Assembly (NCBI GenBank): GCA_963210315.1
Contig: OY723277.1
Location: 1,798,001-1,862,000, forward strand
Origin: Rhynchopus euleeides
Lineage: Eukaryota; Euglenozoa; Diplonemea; Diplonemida; Diplonemidae
DNA length: 64,000 bases
Reading direction: 5' to 3'
Shown: piece after piece, positions 9,472 to 20,598 of the stretch
How the letters are laid out: each line of letters opens with the position of its first letter
How positions within the stretch are numbered: the stretch's first letter is position 1
Position numbers and translations under genes: made by a program
The notes under the pieces: generated by a model
Seen by the model: the letters and a program-made list of their open reading frames with translations, nothing else
Database searches by the model: none
What the model was told of the DNA's origin: nothing

Positions 9472-10619
9472 GGGGGGGTCAAATGGGGGTGACAAACACG
9501 ATTTTTCAAAAAACCGGCGCAGAGGCCCCAAAGCCCCCGTAAACCCTCCAAACCCCCCCCAGATCGGTCCGGAAACCCATCGAACCCCACTTTTCCACCA
9601 TTCCGGGCACCTCAGGTGCCCGAATTGGGGTACCTAAATTTTGTGCCACCGTTTGGTACCGTACAGTGCCACTGTGTGGGAGGTTGGAAAAGAAAATGCC
9701 CCAACACACCACATCTGAGGGTTGCAATGCATGTTGCTTGCCAACCACGTCATCCGGTGGGTGTCAGGCGCTATGTAGGTGGCATTAGCCAGGTCTTCGA
9801 TGTGTTCTGGCTTGTATATATACCTCCCTGCCACCATGCACCGGGAGGCTGCCTGTAGGTACGGAACAGTCCAGATGGTCGTGTGATTCCTGTGCAGCAG
9901 TGCTCCACAACCGGGATGTGTTGACAACGACTGTTGCAACACGAGCTGTACATTCCGGGAACACATGAAGTGCGCTGTCGTGGTACCCATTGTGCCAGAA
10001 TTGGTAGTTGCTGCGGTCTACTTTGCCTGGCCCAAGAGCACTGGTACTGAACGGTGCAATATGCGTGGCGAGGTGAATACAACGGAAGCGCGCAAAGTCA
10101 ATACAGCTCTCGGATGGCGGGTGGTGGTGCCACTAGTGTGTGACGTTCACTCGAGGATACAACGCATCACAATGAATCAGCAACCGTGGACCGAGTACAA
10201 TACGCTCTCTGTGGCTGGTGTGGGGGACAAAGGCAGTGCCTGTGCCGCAGGCAGGGAGGTATATATACAAGCCAGAACACATCGAAGACCTGGCTAATGC
10301 CACCTACATAGCGCCTGACACCCACCGGATGACGTGGTTGGCAAGCAACATGCATTGCAACCCTCAGATGTGGTGTGTTGGGGCATTTTCTTTTCCAACC
10401 TCCCACACAGTGGCACTGTACGGTACCAAACGGTGGCACAAAATTTAGGTACCCCAATTCGGGCACCTGAGGTGCCCGGAATGGTGGAAAAGTGGGGTTC
10501 GATGGGTTTCCGGACCGATCTGGGGGGGTTTGGAGGGTTTACGGGGGCTTTGGGGCCTCTGCGCCGGTTTTTTGAAAAATCGTGTTTGTCCACGTAAAAG
10601 GGTGGCATTTGACCCCCCC
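9472..10619. mobile_element. C1: 1.15 kb long-TIR element, TA target duplication
   Basis: A 1148-bp element bounded by TA on both sides (9470-9471, 10620-10621), with ends GGGGGGGTCAAA...TTTGACCCCCC. The terminal inverted repeats are about 370 bp, very long for the total size. They run inward through GGGCACCTCAGGTGCCCGAA and TGTATATATACCTCCCTGC. The unique centre is about 350 bp. The same family recurs at 11875-13022 (centre inverted relative to this copy) and 58405-59898. All three sit in a C-run, TA, C-run context. No transposase is encoded; several short overlapping ORFs exist, partly inside the TIRs. Best described as a non-autonomous foldback/MITE-like element. Confidence 0.9.
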
Positions 10620-10710
10620 TACCCCCCCCCCCCCCCCATCCCACCCACGCCCCTCCTGCCCTTTATCCTTTGCATTTGAAGTTGCACCGTTAGACCCCCC
10701 CCCCCCCCTA

Positions 10711-11859
10711 GGGACCGTCTTAAGGTACCGAAATCCGTCAAAATTACGACATTTTTCGACATAGGCAATTTTCCACCATAAACCCTCCAAAAATGCTGAA
10801 AAAGTGGCCAGACCACCCCAGAAACCGCCCCTGGGTGTGGGACACCCACTTTGGTGCCCCGGAACGCGGCTGAAACGCTGTGTTGAAAAAAATGTCATGG
10901 TTTGGTACCGAACCCCTCCCCGGCTGAGTCTCCCGAGCACCCTGTCACCTGCGCCATCAACATCCCCCGTCATGTACCACGTTCTGCCGCCTCTGATGAG
11001 GCATCTGGGCACTACCGGGCCAAAAAAATGGCATTTCAGCGAGTGTTCTGTCAGGTTTCTGCCGATATCCTCAACAAGACCGGGGTGTGTCTGCGAATGC
11101 AAGGGCGTCGCTTGGGAGGCGTTATTATGTGCCCTCCCCGAGGTGTCGGATGCATCGGGAACTTCATCAGGGGAAACGGCAACAGCGAAGTGGGTGTGGT
11201 GTATCAACTGTGTCACCCCGGCTCTACGGCACTGCAGTGGCACTTCTCAGTGGCGATGATCCTCGTCATCTGCACCATCACCCCCACTTACGCGCTTCAT
11301 TGCAGCACTGAAAGAGCTAAAAGAGATGCCGGACGACGGCCAGAATGCTGGGGAACTCAGCCGCAGATGGAAAGGAGAGGCCGGAGACGGTGCGCGAGTG
11401 GAGTTTGGGACTGGCGTCTTTGGAAAATATGCCGGTGTGGGTTCCAAAGCCTTATTCAGTGTACAAACCGCCAGGGGCAGTGGTCGGTGGACGCTGCAGC
11501 AAGTGTTATCAGGAAATGCTGGCGAGAAGACGCTCCTTCCCAAGCTTGTCACACTCATTTGCTCCCAAATTGAACCGGAGGCATCAGTGCCCACCCAAGA
11601 CAAGAAAAGGCGGCATGTTGCGGGAAAGTTGGGCGGGACGGGCTCGGAAGGGTGGTTCGGATGAGGGGGCCGGAACCAAACCATGACACTTTTTTGAGCA
11701 TGGTCACGGATTGGCTCAAAAGTGGCCTAATACCCCCAACAACCACCCAGACCGCCCCCAAATACTCCCAGGGGCCGGGGTTTCAAGTTTACAGCCATTT
11801 TGTGCGTGTTCCTCGCCTATGTGAAAAATCCCGTAATTTTCCCCCCTTAAGGTTTTCCC
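10711..11859. mobile_element. N: TIR element with captured coding segment
   Basis: A 1149-bp segment between two TA dinucleotides (10709-10710 and 11860-11861), again within C-runs. The outer 200 bp or so are an imperfect inverted repeat: GGGACCGTCTTAAGG outward on the left matches CCTTAAGGTTTTCCC on the right, and GTCATGGTTTGGTACC matches GGAACCAAACCATGAC. The length equals that of neighbouring family C but the sequence differs, so it is a sister family. The centre carries a coding-like stretch (11326-11664) unrelated to transposases, as in Pack-type elements. Confidence 0.7.
11326..11664 (+). pseudogene. captured coding fragment in element N
   Basis: An open frame of 112 codons from an ATG (MPDDGQNAGELSRRW...) to TGA. 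It stays open a few codons upstream and follows TTCATTGCAG, a possible 3' splice site (AAL KELKE). The residue mix is protein-like (GTGVFGKYAGVGSKALFSVQT, TLLPKLVTLICSQIE), unlike the shadow ORFs around it. The family is not recognised. It is probably an exon copied from a host gene by the surrounding element; it could be expressed only if fused to nearby sequence. Confidence 0.4.
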
Positions 11860-11874
11860 TACCCCCCCCCCCTA

Positions 11875-13022
11875 GGGGGGGTCAAATGGGGGTGACAAAC
11901 ACGATTTTTCAAAAAACCGGCGCAGAGGCCCCAAAGCCCCCGTAAACCCTCCAAACCCCCCCAGATCGGTCCGGAAACCCATCGAACCCCACTTTTCCAC
12001 CATTCCGGGCACCTCAGGTGCCCGAATTGGGGTACCTAAATTTTGTGCCACCGTTTGGTACCGTACAGTGCCACTGTGTGGGAGGTTGGAAAAGAAAATG
12101 CCCCAACACACCACATCTGAGGGTTGCAATGCATGTTGCTTGCCAACCACGTCATCCGGTGGGTGTCAGGCGCTATGTAGGTGGCATTAGCCAGGTCTTC
12201 GATGTGTTCTGGCTTGTATATATACCTCCCTGCCTGCGGCACAGGCACTGCCTTTGTCCCCCACACCAGTCACAGAGAGCGTATTGTACTCGGTCCACGG
12301 TTGCTGATTCATTGTGATGCGTTGTATCCTCGAGTGAACGTCACACACTAGTGGCACCACCACCCGCCATCCGAGAGCTGTATTGACTTTGCGCCCTTCC
12401 GTTGCATTCACCTCGCCACGCATATTGCACCGTTCAGTACCAGTGCTCTTGGGCCAGGCAAAGTAGACCGCAGCAACTACCAATTCTGGCACAATGGGTA
12501 CCACGACAGCGCACTTCGTGTGTTCCCGGAATGTACAGCTCGTGTTGCAACAGTCGTTGTCAACACATCCCGGTTGTGGAGCACTGCTGCACAGGAATCA
12601 CACGACCATCTGGACTTGTTCCGTACCTACAGGCAGCCTCCCGGTGCATGGTGGCAGGGAGGTACATATACAAGCCAGAACTCATCGAAGACCTGGCTAA
12701 TGCCACCTACATAGCGCCTGACACCCACCGGATGACGTGGTTGGCAAGCAACATGCATTGCAACCCTCAGATGTGGTGTGTTGGGGCATTTTCTTTTCCA
12801 ACCTCCCACACAGTGGCACTGTACGGTACCAAACGGTGGCACAAAATTTAGGTACCCCAATTCGGGCACCTGAGGTGCCCGGAATGGTGGAAAAGTGGGG
12901 TTCGATGGGTTTCCGGACCGATCTGGGGGGGTTTGGAGGGTTTACGGGGGCTCTGGGGCCTCTGCGCCGGTTTTTTGAAAAATCGTGTTTGTCGACGTAA
13001 AAGGGTGGCATTTGACCCCCCC
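11875..13022. mobile_element. C2: second copy of long-TIR element C
   Basis: A 1148-bp element with TA duplications (11873-11874, 13023-13024), nearly identical to C1 in the TIRs and with the centre in the opposite orientation. The equal length and near identity of C1, C2 and the third copy (minus its insertion) suggest recent or homogenised transposition. Confidence 0.9.
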
Positions 13023-13024
13023 TA

Positions 13025-15506
13025 CCCCCCCCCCCCCCCCCTCTCTCTCCTTCATCACGGTGTCGGCATTGTCGCCTTCGGAACGGACGGAGGGGTGCTG
13101 TCACCCCCCCTCCACCTCTCCACCTCTCCACCCCCTCACCCACCTCCCCCGCAGGCCCCTCACTGTGGTTCTGCTTTGTTCTTTTTGGGAAGGGGGGGAG
13201 GGGGTTTTCGCTGCGGTGCCGAAGAAACAGCATGTTTTCGACTCGAAGAAGCTTAAAACTGTTTTTTTGGTGCGTTTTATCCCCTCCTGTGTTTACATAG
13301 GTGGAAACAAACCCGCCGAACCCTTTTTTTTTGCCGAGAAGGTGCCGACATCGAACTCCCCCCCCCCCCCATCCCCCCTCCCTTTACCCCCCCCTGTTTT
13401 CCTGTGATGGATCGGCGCGGGGGCAGCTGTCGGGTCAGCACCAGTGTTTGACCAAGCTGCCGTGCGGCGTCCTTCTTTCCTTTTATTGTGCGTGATCAAA
13501 GGTCTATGTCCTACATTTTGTCCACCGCCCCAAGCCCACTGCTCTTTTTCTCTCCCCCTATTGGGGTGAGCTCCTGAAGGAGGGGGAGTGTGCCGGTGGC
13601 TGTCCAACGAGTGGAGGGTGGGGGACGGCACGGGTCTGCATTACTCCAAAAGAAATAAAAAATCCCCCCAAAATGCGCGTGTGTGTTTGCAGCGAACGTC
13701 GCATCAAAAAAAGGAAGTCATTTTAATTCCTTTGGTGTGTTTCGACGCTACGACAACAAAGGGGAAGTCTTTTGCGAGTGAGGTAACCCACAGCCATGTT
13801 TTCTCAGAGTATCTGTGCCCCCCTCTCCCCCCTCCCTCCCACCCCCCCGTGCATCGTGAAGTGTCAGCAAAACGTGACGACAGGGCACAGCCCAGGCGGT
13901 GGTAGGGGGGGGTCTTGCTGCCCCTGTGTGAGGGTGCGTCTGGGCATAGCTCCCAGTGACCGAGTCACTGAGAGCAATGGTCTGGGTTGGTTCCGCACAG
14001 CCCAGGCAGCTGTCTCCCCCTCTCTCTCGGTCCACTGATCATACCGGCAGCTCTATCGGTGATGCACACGCTCTTCTCTCTGCAAGGAACCCAATTTTTT
14101 CTGGGCCTTGCTTAGAACTACAAAGGTGTGCGTGGCAGACTGGCACGGTTTTGATATAAACAGCACGCAAATGCCTCCTGTAAGCTGTTCTGTTGGGTGG
14201 ATATCTGGCAGAGATACACCAGACATTCTTGACATTCTTGCCCCATTTTTTTTGCTGGATCCTGCTGCATTGCTCTCCCACCCACACCCACTTGCTTAGG
14301 TTAGAGGGTGTGTGCTTGTGTGTGCACTTCCATGTTTTCCAGCAAGCCAAAAACAATGCAATGATGTGTCCGGTGTCACACTTTATCCCTGCCACTTTCG
14401 GATTCAGGGGGGGGTCACAAACAGAAGTTTTTTTTGCCGCGAGAACAGGTTTGCTTGTCAGAGAAGAAAAAGGAAGAATTCAGCAGATGCTCGCCTGTGT
14501 TTTGGGAAGGGTGTCGGATGCTGTCCCTTTCGAGTCTACAAACTACGCTGGTGACACATGGTTGGGGTGTGAGACCCACCTCCAACCCGTGCGCACAAGC
14601 CAACCGCCTGAGGTTCTTTGGCGGCCACACATGTCGGAGCTATTCGAATATTTTGTTTTTGTGCACCTGTGGCCAGGTGGCTTGGCTTCCTCCAACGGTC
14701 GGGGCATCCCTGCTGTAACAGGATGGATCAACGTCTCCCACGCACCAATCTTGAGGCTGTGGCTCCACGCATGGTCTGGCTATTCAAGGAGAGAATAGCC
14801 ACCACGAGGCATGCGCGGGTTATGCGGTCTGTGTGGATCGCAGCCTCACATTGTGCGTGTGTTTCCTTACCCGACAATCCGTTGGGGCCCACACCACCCT
14901 CGGCCACACCTCAACTGTTGCTGTTTTTAAACCACCGCCCAAACCCTTTCCCCTATATATTGTATCGCTCTGATTCACTCCTCTGGCCCGTTCGCTTCCA
15001 TCTTTTGATATTTCACATGTGGTAGTAAGATCCGTGTTTGTGCGCAAAAGAGAAGACGATGACGAAGGCGGGAAAACGGTTTGGGGTGGGATAGGGCGGG
15101 GCGGTGTGTGGGCCGGGGGGGTGTGGGGGAGGGGGTGCTGCTGCAAGGATAATGCACCAGCCCACCCGCCCCCCCTTCCCCCTCCACCCCTTCTTCCTAT
15201 CTTTCCACCATCCACCCGCTTCGAGCGAATGGTGGTGGGTGGGGCTTGAGTGTGCCGTGCGTGAAGCGTGCCTCTTACGCTGCTTCTGGACAGGGTGATG
15301 CGGCTGGTAGCGGCAGGGGGTGGTGTGGAGTTGCAAGTTGCATGCCTTTCGCCAGAATAAAACGTTGCGAGCCCCCCCAACCCCGTCCCACGCCCCGCCC
15401 CACACCCCTCTGTATGCCAGAGGCGCAGTGCCTTCGTCTTGTCTGAGGTTGCCGGGGACTGAGGCCACCACCCACAGACAGGTACACACCTGCACGCACC
15501 GCAGCC
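13025..15506. other. 2.5 kb intergenic region before WD40 gene
   Basis: No supported gene. It contains C-runs (13026-13040, 13361-13372), AT-richer patches, and a pyrimidine-rich belt at about 15150-15220 that could serve as leader or splice-acceptor sequence for the WD40 gene. A + strand open frame at about 14450-14798 has somewhat protein-like composition but lacks a convincing start and any recognisable motif. Confidence 0.4.
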
Positions 15507-17453
15507 ATGTCAGCCGTCGCGGCGTTGCTGTGTGCATGCTTCAGTGCACACACAGCATGCCCCAGTGGTGTGGGTCCGCGGTGCAGCGCGAGGCTGGCAA
15601 ACGTTCCGTCAATCCCCAGGCGCATTGCAGTTTCGCATGACGACACGTTGGCTGCAGTGGCGGCACAGAATAGTGGATTGTATGTGTATACTGTGGGCAC
15701 AGGTGTCGCAGTGAAGGTGCCGGCCTACTCACGCGCGTACGACGTTGCCTTTTCTCCTGATGGGAACACCGTCGTGGTGGCCGCGGTTTCGGCTGGGGTT
15801 GCAGCAATCTCGTTGAGCAGCGGGAAGGAGCTGTGGTCGTCCACAAAGGGTTCGTCGTGTTATGCTGTCGCGTACTCACCGGACGGGACACGTGTTGCTT
15901 CTGGGGACAGCGACGGGAATATACACATCTGGAATGCTGTGACTGGTGCCTGGGTGTTCTCGCTCACTGGTGGTCACACCTCACAGGTGGTAAGCTTGAA
16001 GTACACCATTGATGGGACGCAGCTCGTCAGTGGTTCAGGTGACACAACGGTCATCGTGTGGAATGCAGTGACTGGGAGCATTGTGAAGAGACTGACGGAT
16101 CACACAGGTTCTGTCTTCGGCATCGATGTGTCACCAGATGGGGTCTACTTGGCCACTGCGACGTCCACATCAAGCGACACGGTGAATATCTACAAACTGA
16201 GCGACTACTCCACACACGTGAAGGTCACGACGCCCAAAAGGACCTTCGCCCTCTCGTTTCAAAGCGACTCCACCAAGCTGGTGGCGGCAGGGGACGGTGA
16301 CTTAGAGGTGTATGCGGTGGATACCGGCAGCCTGTCGGAGACCTACACTCTACCGGGCTCCCTGACGTTTGCAGCATCATACTTCCACGGCGGTGCCCTC
16401 ATCACTGGGTACAGCAACGGTGCCATCCTTCTGTGGGATTTGCCAACGCCTTCGCCTGCAACACCCGCACCCGGCACGCAAAGCTGCGAAGCCCCCGATA
16501 CGATCACTAGTGCGTGCGCGGCAGGTGCGTCTCGGCGGTGCGTGCTCCGCATCCAGCACTCGGACAGCGTGCTGAGCGTGGCGCACTCGCCCAACGGGGA
16601 GGAGATCGTGGCAGGCGGTGCGGAGGGAAAAGTGCGGGTTTTTAACGCTACGACCGGGGTGCAGCTGCGGTCGCTCGCCTGCGGTGGATTTGCCGCGCAC
16701 GACGTGGCCTTCTCACCGGACGGGACGCGCGTTGCGGCGGGAGGGGCCGGTGGGCGTGTCGTCGTGTGCGACGCCGCGACCGGGGCGGTGCTGCTCGACC
16801 TGGAGCAGGGGGACGCGGCGGCGGGACCTGTGCGGCGTGTGCGGTTCTCGCCGGACGGGCTTCTGCTCGTGGCCGGCGGGGTGGAGGAGGGGGTGACGCG
16901 CGTGCATGACGCCGTTGCGGGGGTACGTCCGGAGGTGGTACTGGACATGCACACGCGCGAGGTGGCATTTGCGCCTGCTGGTGCTGGCTCTGGGGCGGCA
17001 GCACGCGTGGCGGCCGTGACGCTGCACCAGGAGGCGGGCGAGGCTGTGCGTGTCTTCTCTGTGGACGACGGGCAGCAGGAGGCGGTGGTGTCTGTGGGGG
17101 CTCATGTGACGTCGCTGTCCTTCTCGCCGGGCGGCGATGAGCTTGCTCGCGGGATGGACGACGGGACGGTGCGTGTGGCGCCCGCCAGCAATGTCAGCAA
17201 CAGCGAGCGGCTGCGGCTGCAGCACGGGTCGGGCATCGTGTTCGACGTGCAGCACTCGCCCGACGGGCGCCTCCTCGCCGCTTCCGGGGCAGGCCCGGTG
17301 GTGCTGTGGGGCACCACCAGCGGGGCGACAGTCGCCGAGCTCACGGGGCACGTGGGAGCTGTGCGCCGCCTGAGCTTCTCCCCCGACGGCACACGTGTCG
17401 CCACGGCAGGCCACGATAGCCAGCTGTTTGTGTGGGACATAACCGGGCTGTGA
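15507..17453 (+). CDS. WD40-repeat protein with signal-like N-terminus
   Basis: The protein has 648 residues from the ATG at 15507. Two blocks of WD40-type repeats are visible. Block one, about residues 30-310, includes GNIHIWN, TTVIVWN and GAILLWD strand ends. A Pro-rich linker (PTPSPATPAPGT, about 312-325) leads to block two, about residues 340-648, with GKVRVFN, GRVVVCD and a closing SQLFVWDITGL. Many repeats carry the FSPDG/YSPDGT signature. Two beta-propellers are therefore likely. The first 16 residues (AVAALLCACFSAHT) are hydrophobic and could be a signal peptide, which is unusual for WD40 proteins and would place it in the secretory route; a mitochondrial or uncleaved hydrophobic start is an alternative. 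The binding partner is unknown. It is intronless. Confidence 0.85.
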   Translation: MSAVAALLCACFSAHTACPSGVGPRCSARLANVPSIPRRIAVSHDDTLAAVAAQNSGLYVYTVGTGVAVKVPAYSRAYDVAFSPDGNTVVVAAVSAGVAAISLSSGKELWSSTKGSSCYAVAYSPDGTRVASGDSDGNIHIWNAVTGAWVFSLTGGHTSQVVSLKYTIDGTQLVSGSGDTTVIVWNAVTGSIVKRLTDHTGSVFGIDVSPDGVYLATATSTSSDTVNIYKLSDYSTHVKVTTPKRTFALSFQSDSTKLVAAGDGDLEVYAVDTGSLSETYTLPGSLTFAASYFHGGALITGYSNGAILLWDLPTPSPATPAPGTQSCEAPDTITSACAAGASRRCVLRIQHSDSVLSVAHSPNGEEIVAGGAEGKVRVFNATTGVQLRSLACGGFAAHDVAFSPDGTRVAAGGAGGRVVVCDAATGAVLLDLEQGDAAAGPVRRVRFSPDGLLLVAGGVEEGVTRVHDAVAGVRPEVVLDMHTREVAFAPAGAGSGAAARVAAVTLHQEAGEAVRVFSVDDGQQEAVVSVGAHVTSLSFSPGGDELARGMDDGTVRVAPASNVSNSERLRLQHGSGIVFDVQHSPDGRLLAASGAGPVVLWGTTSGATVAELTGHVGAVRRLSFSPDGTRVATAGHDSQLFVWDITGL

Positions 17454-18519
17454 TCCCCGACCCTTCTTGTCCTTCTGTAGTTGTGAACACACTCTCCATT
17501 GCTGCAGAGATATTCATATGCGTGTCTGTCCATACCCCTTCCAGATGGGATGGTGGTACGGTGCACAAACTCAATAACCCACCCAAGGCAACGAACCAAC
17601 GCCGAAGGTGTCTCTGCCCTCTCTGCTGCACATTCACATCATAGTGCGGTGATGCCCTCAGGGCTCCCCATGTCTAACAGACTCTCCCTCTCATCACCCC
17701 AGCACACACACTCGCAAGACAATCCCATTCTGGGTTGAACTCGTGTTCTTAGCATCTTTTTTTCAGTTCGGCGTAGCCAAATCGGGAAACTGTTCACCAA
17801 ATATGGATCTCTTGTTGCCAACACCCCACACGCCCCGTCAGGGCCTGTGGAGGTAGGGTCAGTGTTCGGAGGTGTGGGCAACTTTCGTTGGCCCACCCTC
17901 AATCCTCCTTCGCTCTTGAGATTCGCTTCGGTTGCGTTAGCTTCCCCACGGCTTCCTCAGCCCTGAAAATAGGGCCCATCAGGGCTTCGGGACGATTTCC
18001 CACCTCCCGGTAGCCCTGAAATAGGACCTGTCGGGGCTGTGAGGGGGTGCACTTTCAGCACCCCTGTCCAGAGATCGCATGATTTTGTTGCAGTTCGCCT
18101 CCAGGTGGGGGCGGCTGGTGATGCAGAGGCGTGCCCACGACTTCTGGTGCAGAACCAGCCAAACACACCCCCCCCCCTTTGTGATCCGCTTGCAGTCTGA
18201 AGGGATGGTTGCTGTTTGCGGGGGTGTGGGGTGTGGGGTGTCCAGTGGGATGCAGCGGGCGTGGCGTGTCTGCAGGCTGGAAGCCCACCCCCGCCTGCTC
18301 CCTCTCCAACCCAGAGAGAGACCTGCCCGCACAACCTGTATCGCAAATCAGTGAAGGGCGAGAGAGGGAGGCAGAAGAGCCGGCTCTCTCTGATTTATCT
18401 CCACTTCCACCGCACCCCACCCCCCCCACCCACCACAGGAGAGGGCCATGGGGCAGGGGGGGTGATTCGCCGAACACACCTCCCCCCCACCTCCACCCCC
18501 CTCCACACACACCGCTCGC
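17454..18519. other. intergenic region between WD40 and helical-protein genes
   Basis: No gene seen. At 17957-18040 two imperfect copies of a unit reading AGCCCTGAAAATAGGGCC / AGCCCTGAAATAGGACC occur close together. The last 180 bp are pyrimidine-rich and lead to ACCACAG at 18432-18438. Confidence 0.5.
18428..18446 (+). promoter_or_regulatory. shared 19-mer after pyrimidine tract (copy 1)
   Basis: ACCCACCACAGGAGAGGGC, 74 bp before the ATG at 18520. The identical 19-mer occurs 239 bp before the next gene's ATG. In both places it follows a long C/T tract and contains CACAG, so it may be a (trans-)splice acceptor or a leader motif. A role is inferred only from position and repetition. Confidence 0.35.
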
Positions 18520-20598
18520 ATGGCGCCATCTATCGGAGGGTGGACGCGGGCTGTGCGGCGACGATGTGTCGACCTCCTGCAGGCCCACTCGACACACTGC
18601 CACTTCAACCGCATCTCTGCCGTGACTGTGCTTGAGGAGGTGTTGCTTGAGAGCCCTGCCCGGCAGCAGCTGACGGAGCAGCACAGCGACACGGCGGGTC
18701 TCCTGCTGCAGGTGCAGCGCACGGGGTTGGAGGTGGAGGGGTTGCGCGAATGCATCGCCTCGATGGCGCACATCATCCCACTGGATAAGGCGCTGCAGGC
18801 TATTGCGGAGCAGCCTGAGTCCGTCACCTCGACACAGCCCCTGCTCGCCTTGGCGGAGTCGAGGCTGAGGAAGGAAAGCCGCAGCAGCTCTGCGACTCCC
18901 CACGTCCTTTCGAGCCTCCTCCAGATCTGCTCCGCGCCGGGCGTAACCCCAGATGTTTCCAAAAAGGCACGCCACCTCGCCGACGTATCCGTAGAGCTCC
19001 TTCTCACAGACAGCCCCTCCCCGGAGATGCTGCTCCGAATCATCGGCACCTCTGCCAGGCAGCCTTCAGGAGGGGGTCCCCGGTTACCCCAAAAGGCCCA
19101 GACCCGGCAGGGCTTGAAGCGGAAGCATGCGGATCTGCTGTTTTCGCGGATCGCCTCCACAGCTCAGGGTGGGGGGTTTGACCCAAAGCAGCTCACGGCC
19201 CTCCTAAGGCATATGTCAGAATACGCTGTGTTGAATAAGCCTGGGGGTCCCTTCTGGGCTGCGCTGTTCAGTGTGATTCCGGAAGGGGGTGGTGGTGGTG
19301 GTGGTAGTAGTAGTGGCATTAAACCAGATGACTTCCGCGTGGTGCTTCTCAGCCTGGCTGTCCTGAGAAGGAAGGCGTTGGGGGTCACTCAGGGGAAGCT
19401 CGATGAGTGTTTCGTGGAGGTGTCGCGCAGAGTCTGTGCGATGCAGCCGGAGCTCAGCGGGGCAGATGCCTCAGCGCTTGCAACGGCGGGGGCGGTCTTC
19501 CGGGACAAATCCCTGATAACCTATGCGATGCGGCAGCTGCAGACCGGGGCCCTGTGGAGTGGGGTCACCGAAGCCCTGCTGACGCAGCTCACCCTCTCTG
19601 CGGCGGCGACGCGTCACGTCGCGATGCTCGACAGCATCTCGCAGCGGGTCACCGAATTCCACGAGCCGATCGCAAAGGGGGTTTCCATCGGGATGCGAAC
19701 CGCTGTCAAAATCCTCATCTCCATTGCAGAGTCCAACTACATGGAACACTCCCCTGTGCAGTGCAGAGCGCTTGCAACCTGCCTCTGCGAGACCATCGCT
19801 GTGGAGAACGAAGATGCCATAGAGAGCGGGGCACCGGATCACCACCTGTCACCTCAAGAAATCTCCCGCTCACTCGTCACACTGGGCAGGCTCCACATCC
19901 TGCATGCTCCGTTGATGCGGACAATCCTCGAGACGCCTCGGGACGCCACCACCCTGCCCAGCTTTGCCTGGGCCTTCGCAAGGCTCAGCATACCCCACAC
20001 AGCCCCTGCCCCCGCGCACATCTGGGAAGACGTGAGGAAAGGGTTTGCCCGCCTGCCCCAGCAGCCGCAGGTCGCCAGCGGCACCCCTGAGCAGAGCCCA
20101 AACATCAGCGGGGCTTGGCAGAGCGACAGCGCGCTGCTCTGGGGGATGCTGAGGGTGTCCGCCGCTGCGTCGGACAGTGCGTCGTTCTCCAGGGGCCTGG
20201 AGGCATGCTGTGCGACGACACTCCTCAACACCCGCGTGGGCCCCAGCGAGCTGGCACCCCTCCTCACGGAGCTGCTGCGCCACGGCGTGGTCAGCCAGGC
20301 CGCCCGGGGTGTGGCAGAGACTGCTCTGAAGCGCTGTGAGGCTCAGAGTGGTGCTAAGGATGGTGGTGTGGCCCCCGAGATGCACAGGCATGCCAGAGGG
20401 TCCTCCAGGAGAGAGCTGACCCCTCAGGATATGGCGAGATTTGGCGAGGTTGTGAGGGTCTATGCGGCGCGCTGCGGCGCGGGGGAGGGGGCGGAAGCGG
20501 CGGTGCCGGATGCGCTGCTGGCGTGGGAGCCGGTGCACCCCCCGCCGCAGGCCTGGCTGGACCAGCCGCACCCCATATACCTGCTGCGGAAGATATGA
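18520..20598 (+). CDS. unrecognised helix-rich protein
   Basis: The protein has 692 residues from the ATG at 18520 to TGA; no intron is needed. The N-terminus (GWTRAVRRRCVDLLQAHSTHC) is basic and amphipathic, compatible with a mitochondrial presequence. The rest is a long run of Leu/Ala-rich amphipathic helices (for example ALATAGAVFRDKSLITYAMRQL and SMAHIIPLDKALQAIAEQ), the look of an ARM/HEAT- or PPR-like helical solenoid, as in organellar RNA-processing factors. A Gly6-Ser3 loop lies near residues 255-263. I do not recognise a family; a RAP or FAST-kinase-like role would fit but no signature is seen. The C-terminus is Pro-rich. Confidence 0.75.
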   Translation: MAPSIGGWTRAVRRRCVDLLQAHSTHCHFNRISAVTVLEEVLLESPARQQLTEQHSDTAGLLLQVQRTGLEVEGLRECIASMAHIIPLDKALQAIAEQPESVTSTQPLLALAESRLRKESRSSSATPHVLSSLLQICSAPGVTPDVSKKARHLADVSVELLLTDSPSPEMLLRIIGTSARQPSGGGPRLPQKAQTRQGLKRKHADLLFSRIASTAQGGGFDPKQLTALLRHMSEYAVLNKPGGPFWAALFSVIPEGGGGGGGSSSGIKPDDFRVVLLSLAVLRRKALGVTQGKLDECFVEVSRRVCAMQPELSGADASALATAGAVFRDKSLITYAMRQLQTGALWSGVTEALLTQLTLSAAATRHVAMLDSISQRVTEFHEPIAKGVSIGMRTAVKILISIAESNYMEHSPVQCRALATCLCETIAVENEDAIESGAPDHHLSPQEISRSLVTLGRLHILHAPLMRTILETPRDATTLPSFAWAFARLSIPHTAPAPAHIWEDVRKGFARLPQQPQVASGTPEQSPNISGAWQSDSALLWGMLRVSAAASDSASFSRGLEACCATTLLNTRVGPSELAPLLTELLRHGVVSQAARGVAETALKRCEAQSGAKDGGVAPEMHRHARGSSRRELTPQDMARFGEVVRVYAARCGAGEGAEAAVPDALLAWEPVHPPPQAWLDQPHPIYLLRKI

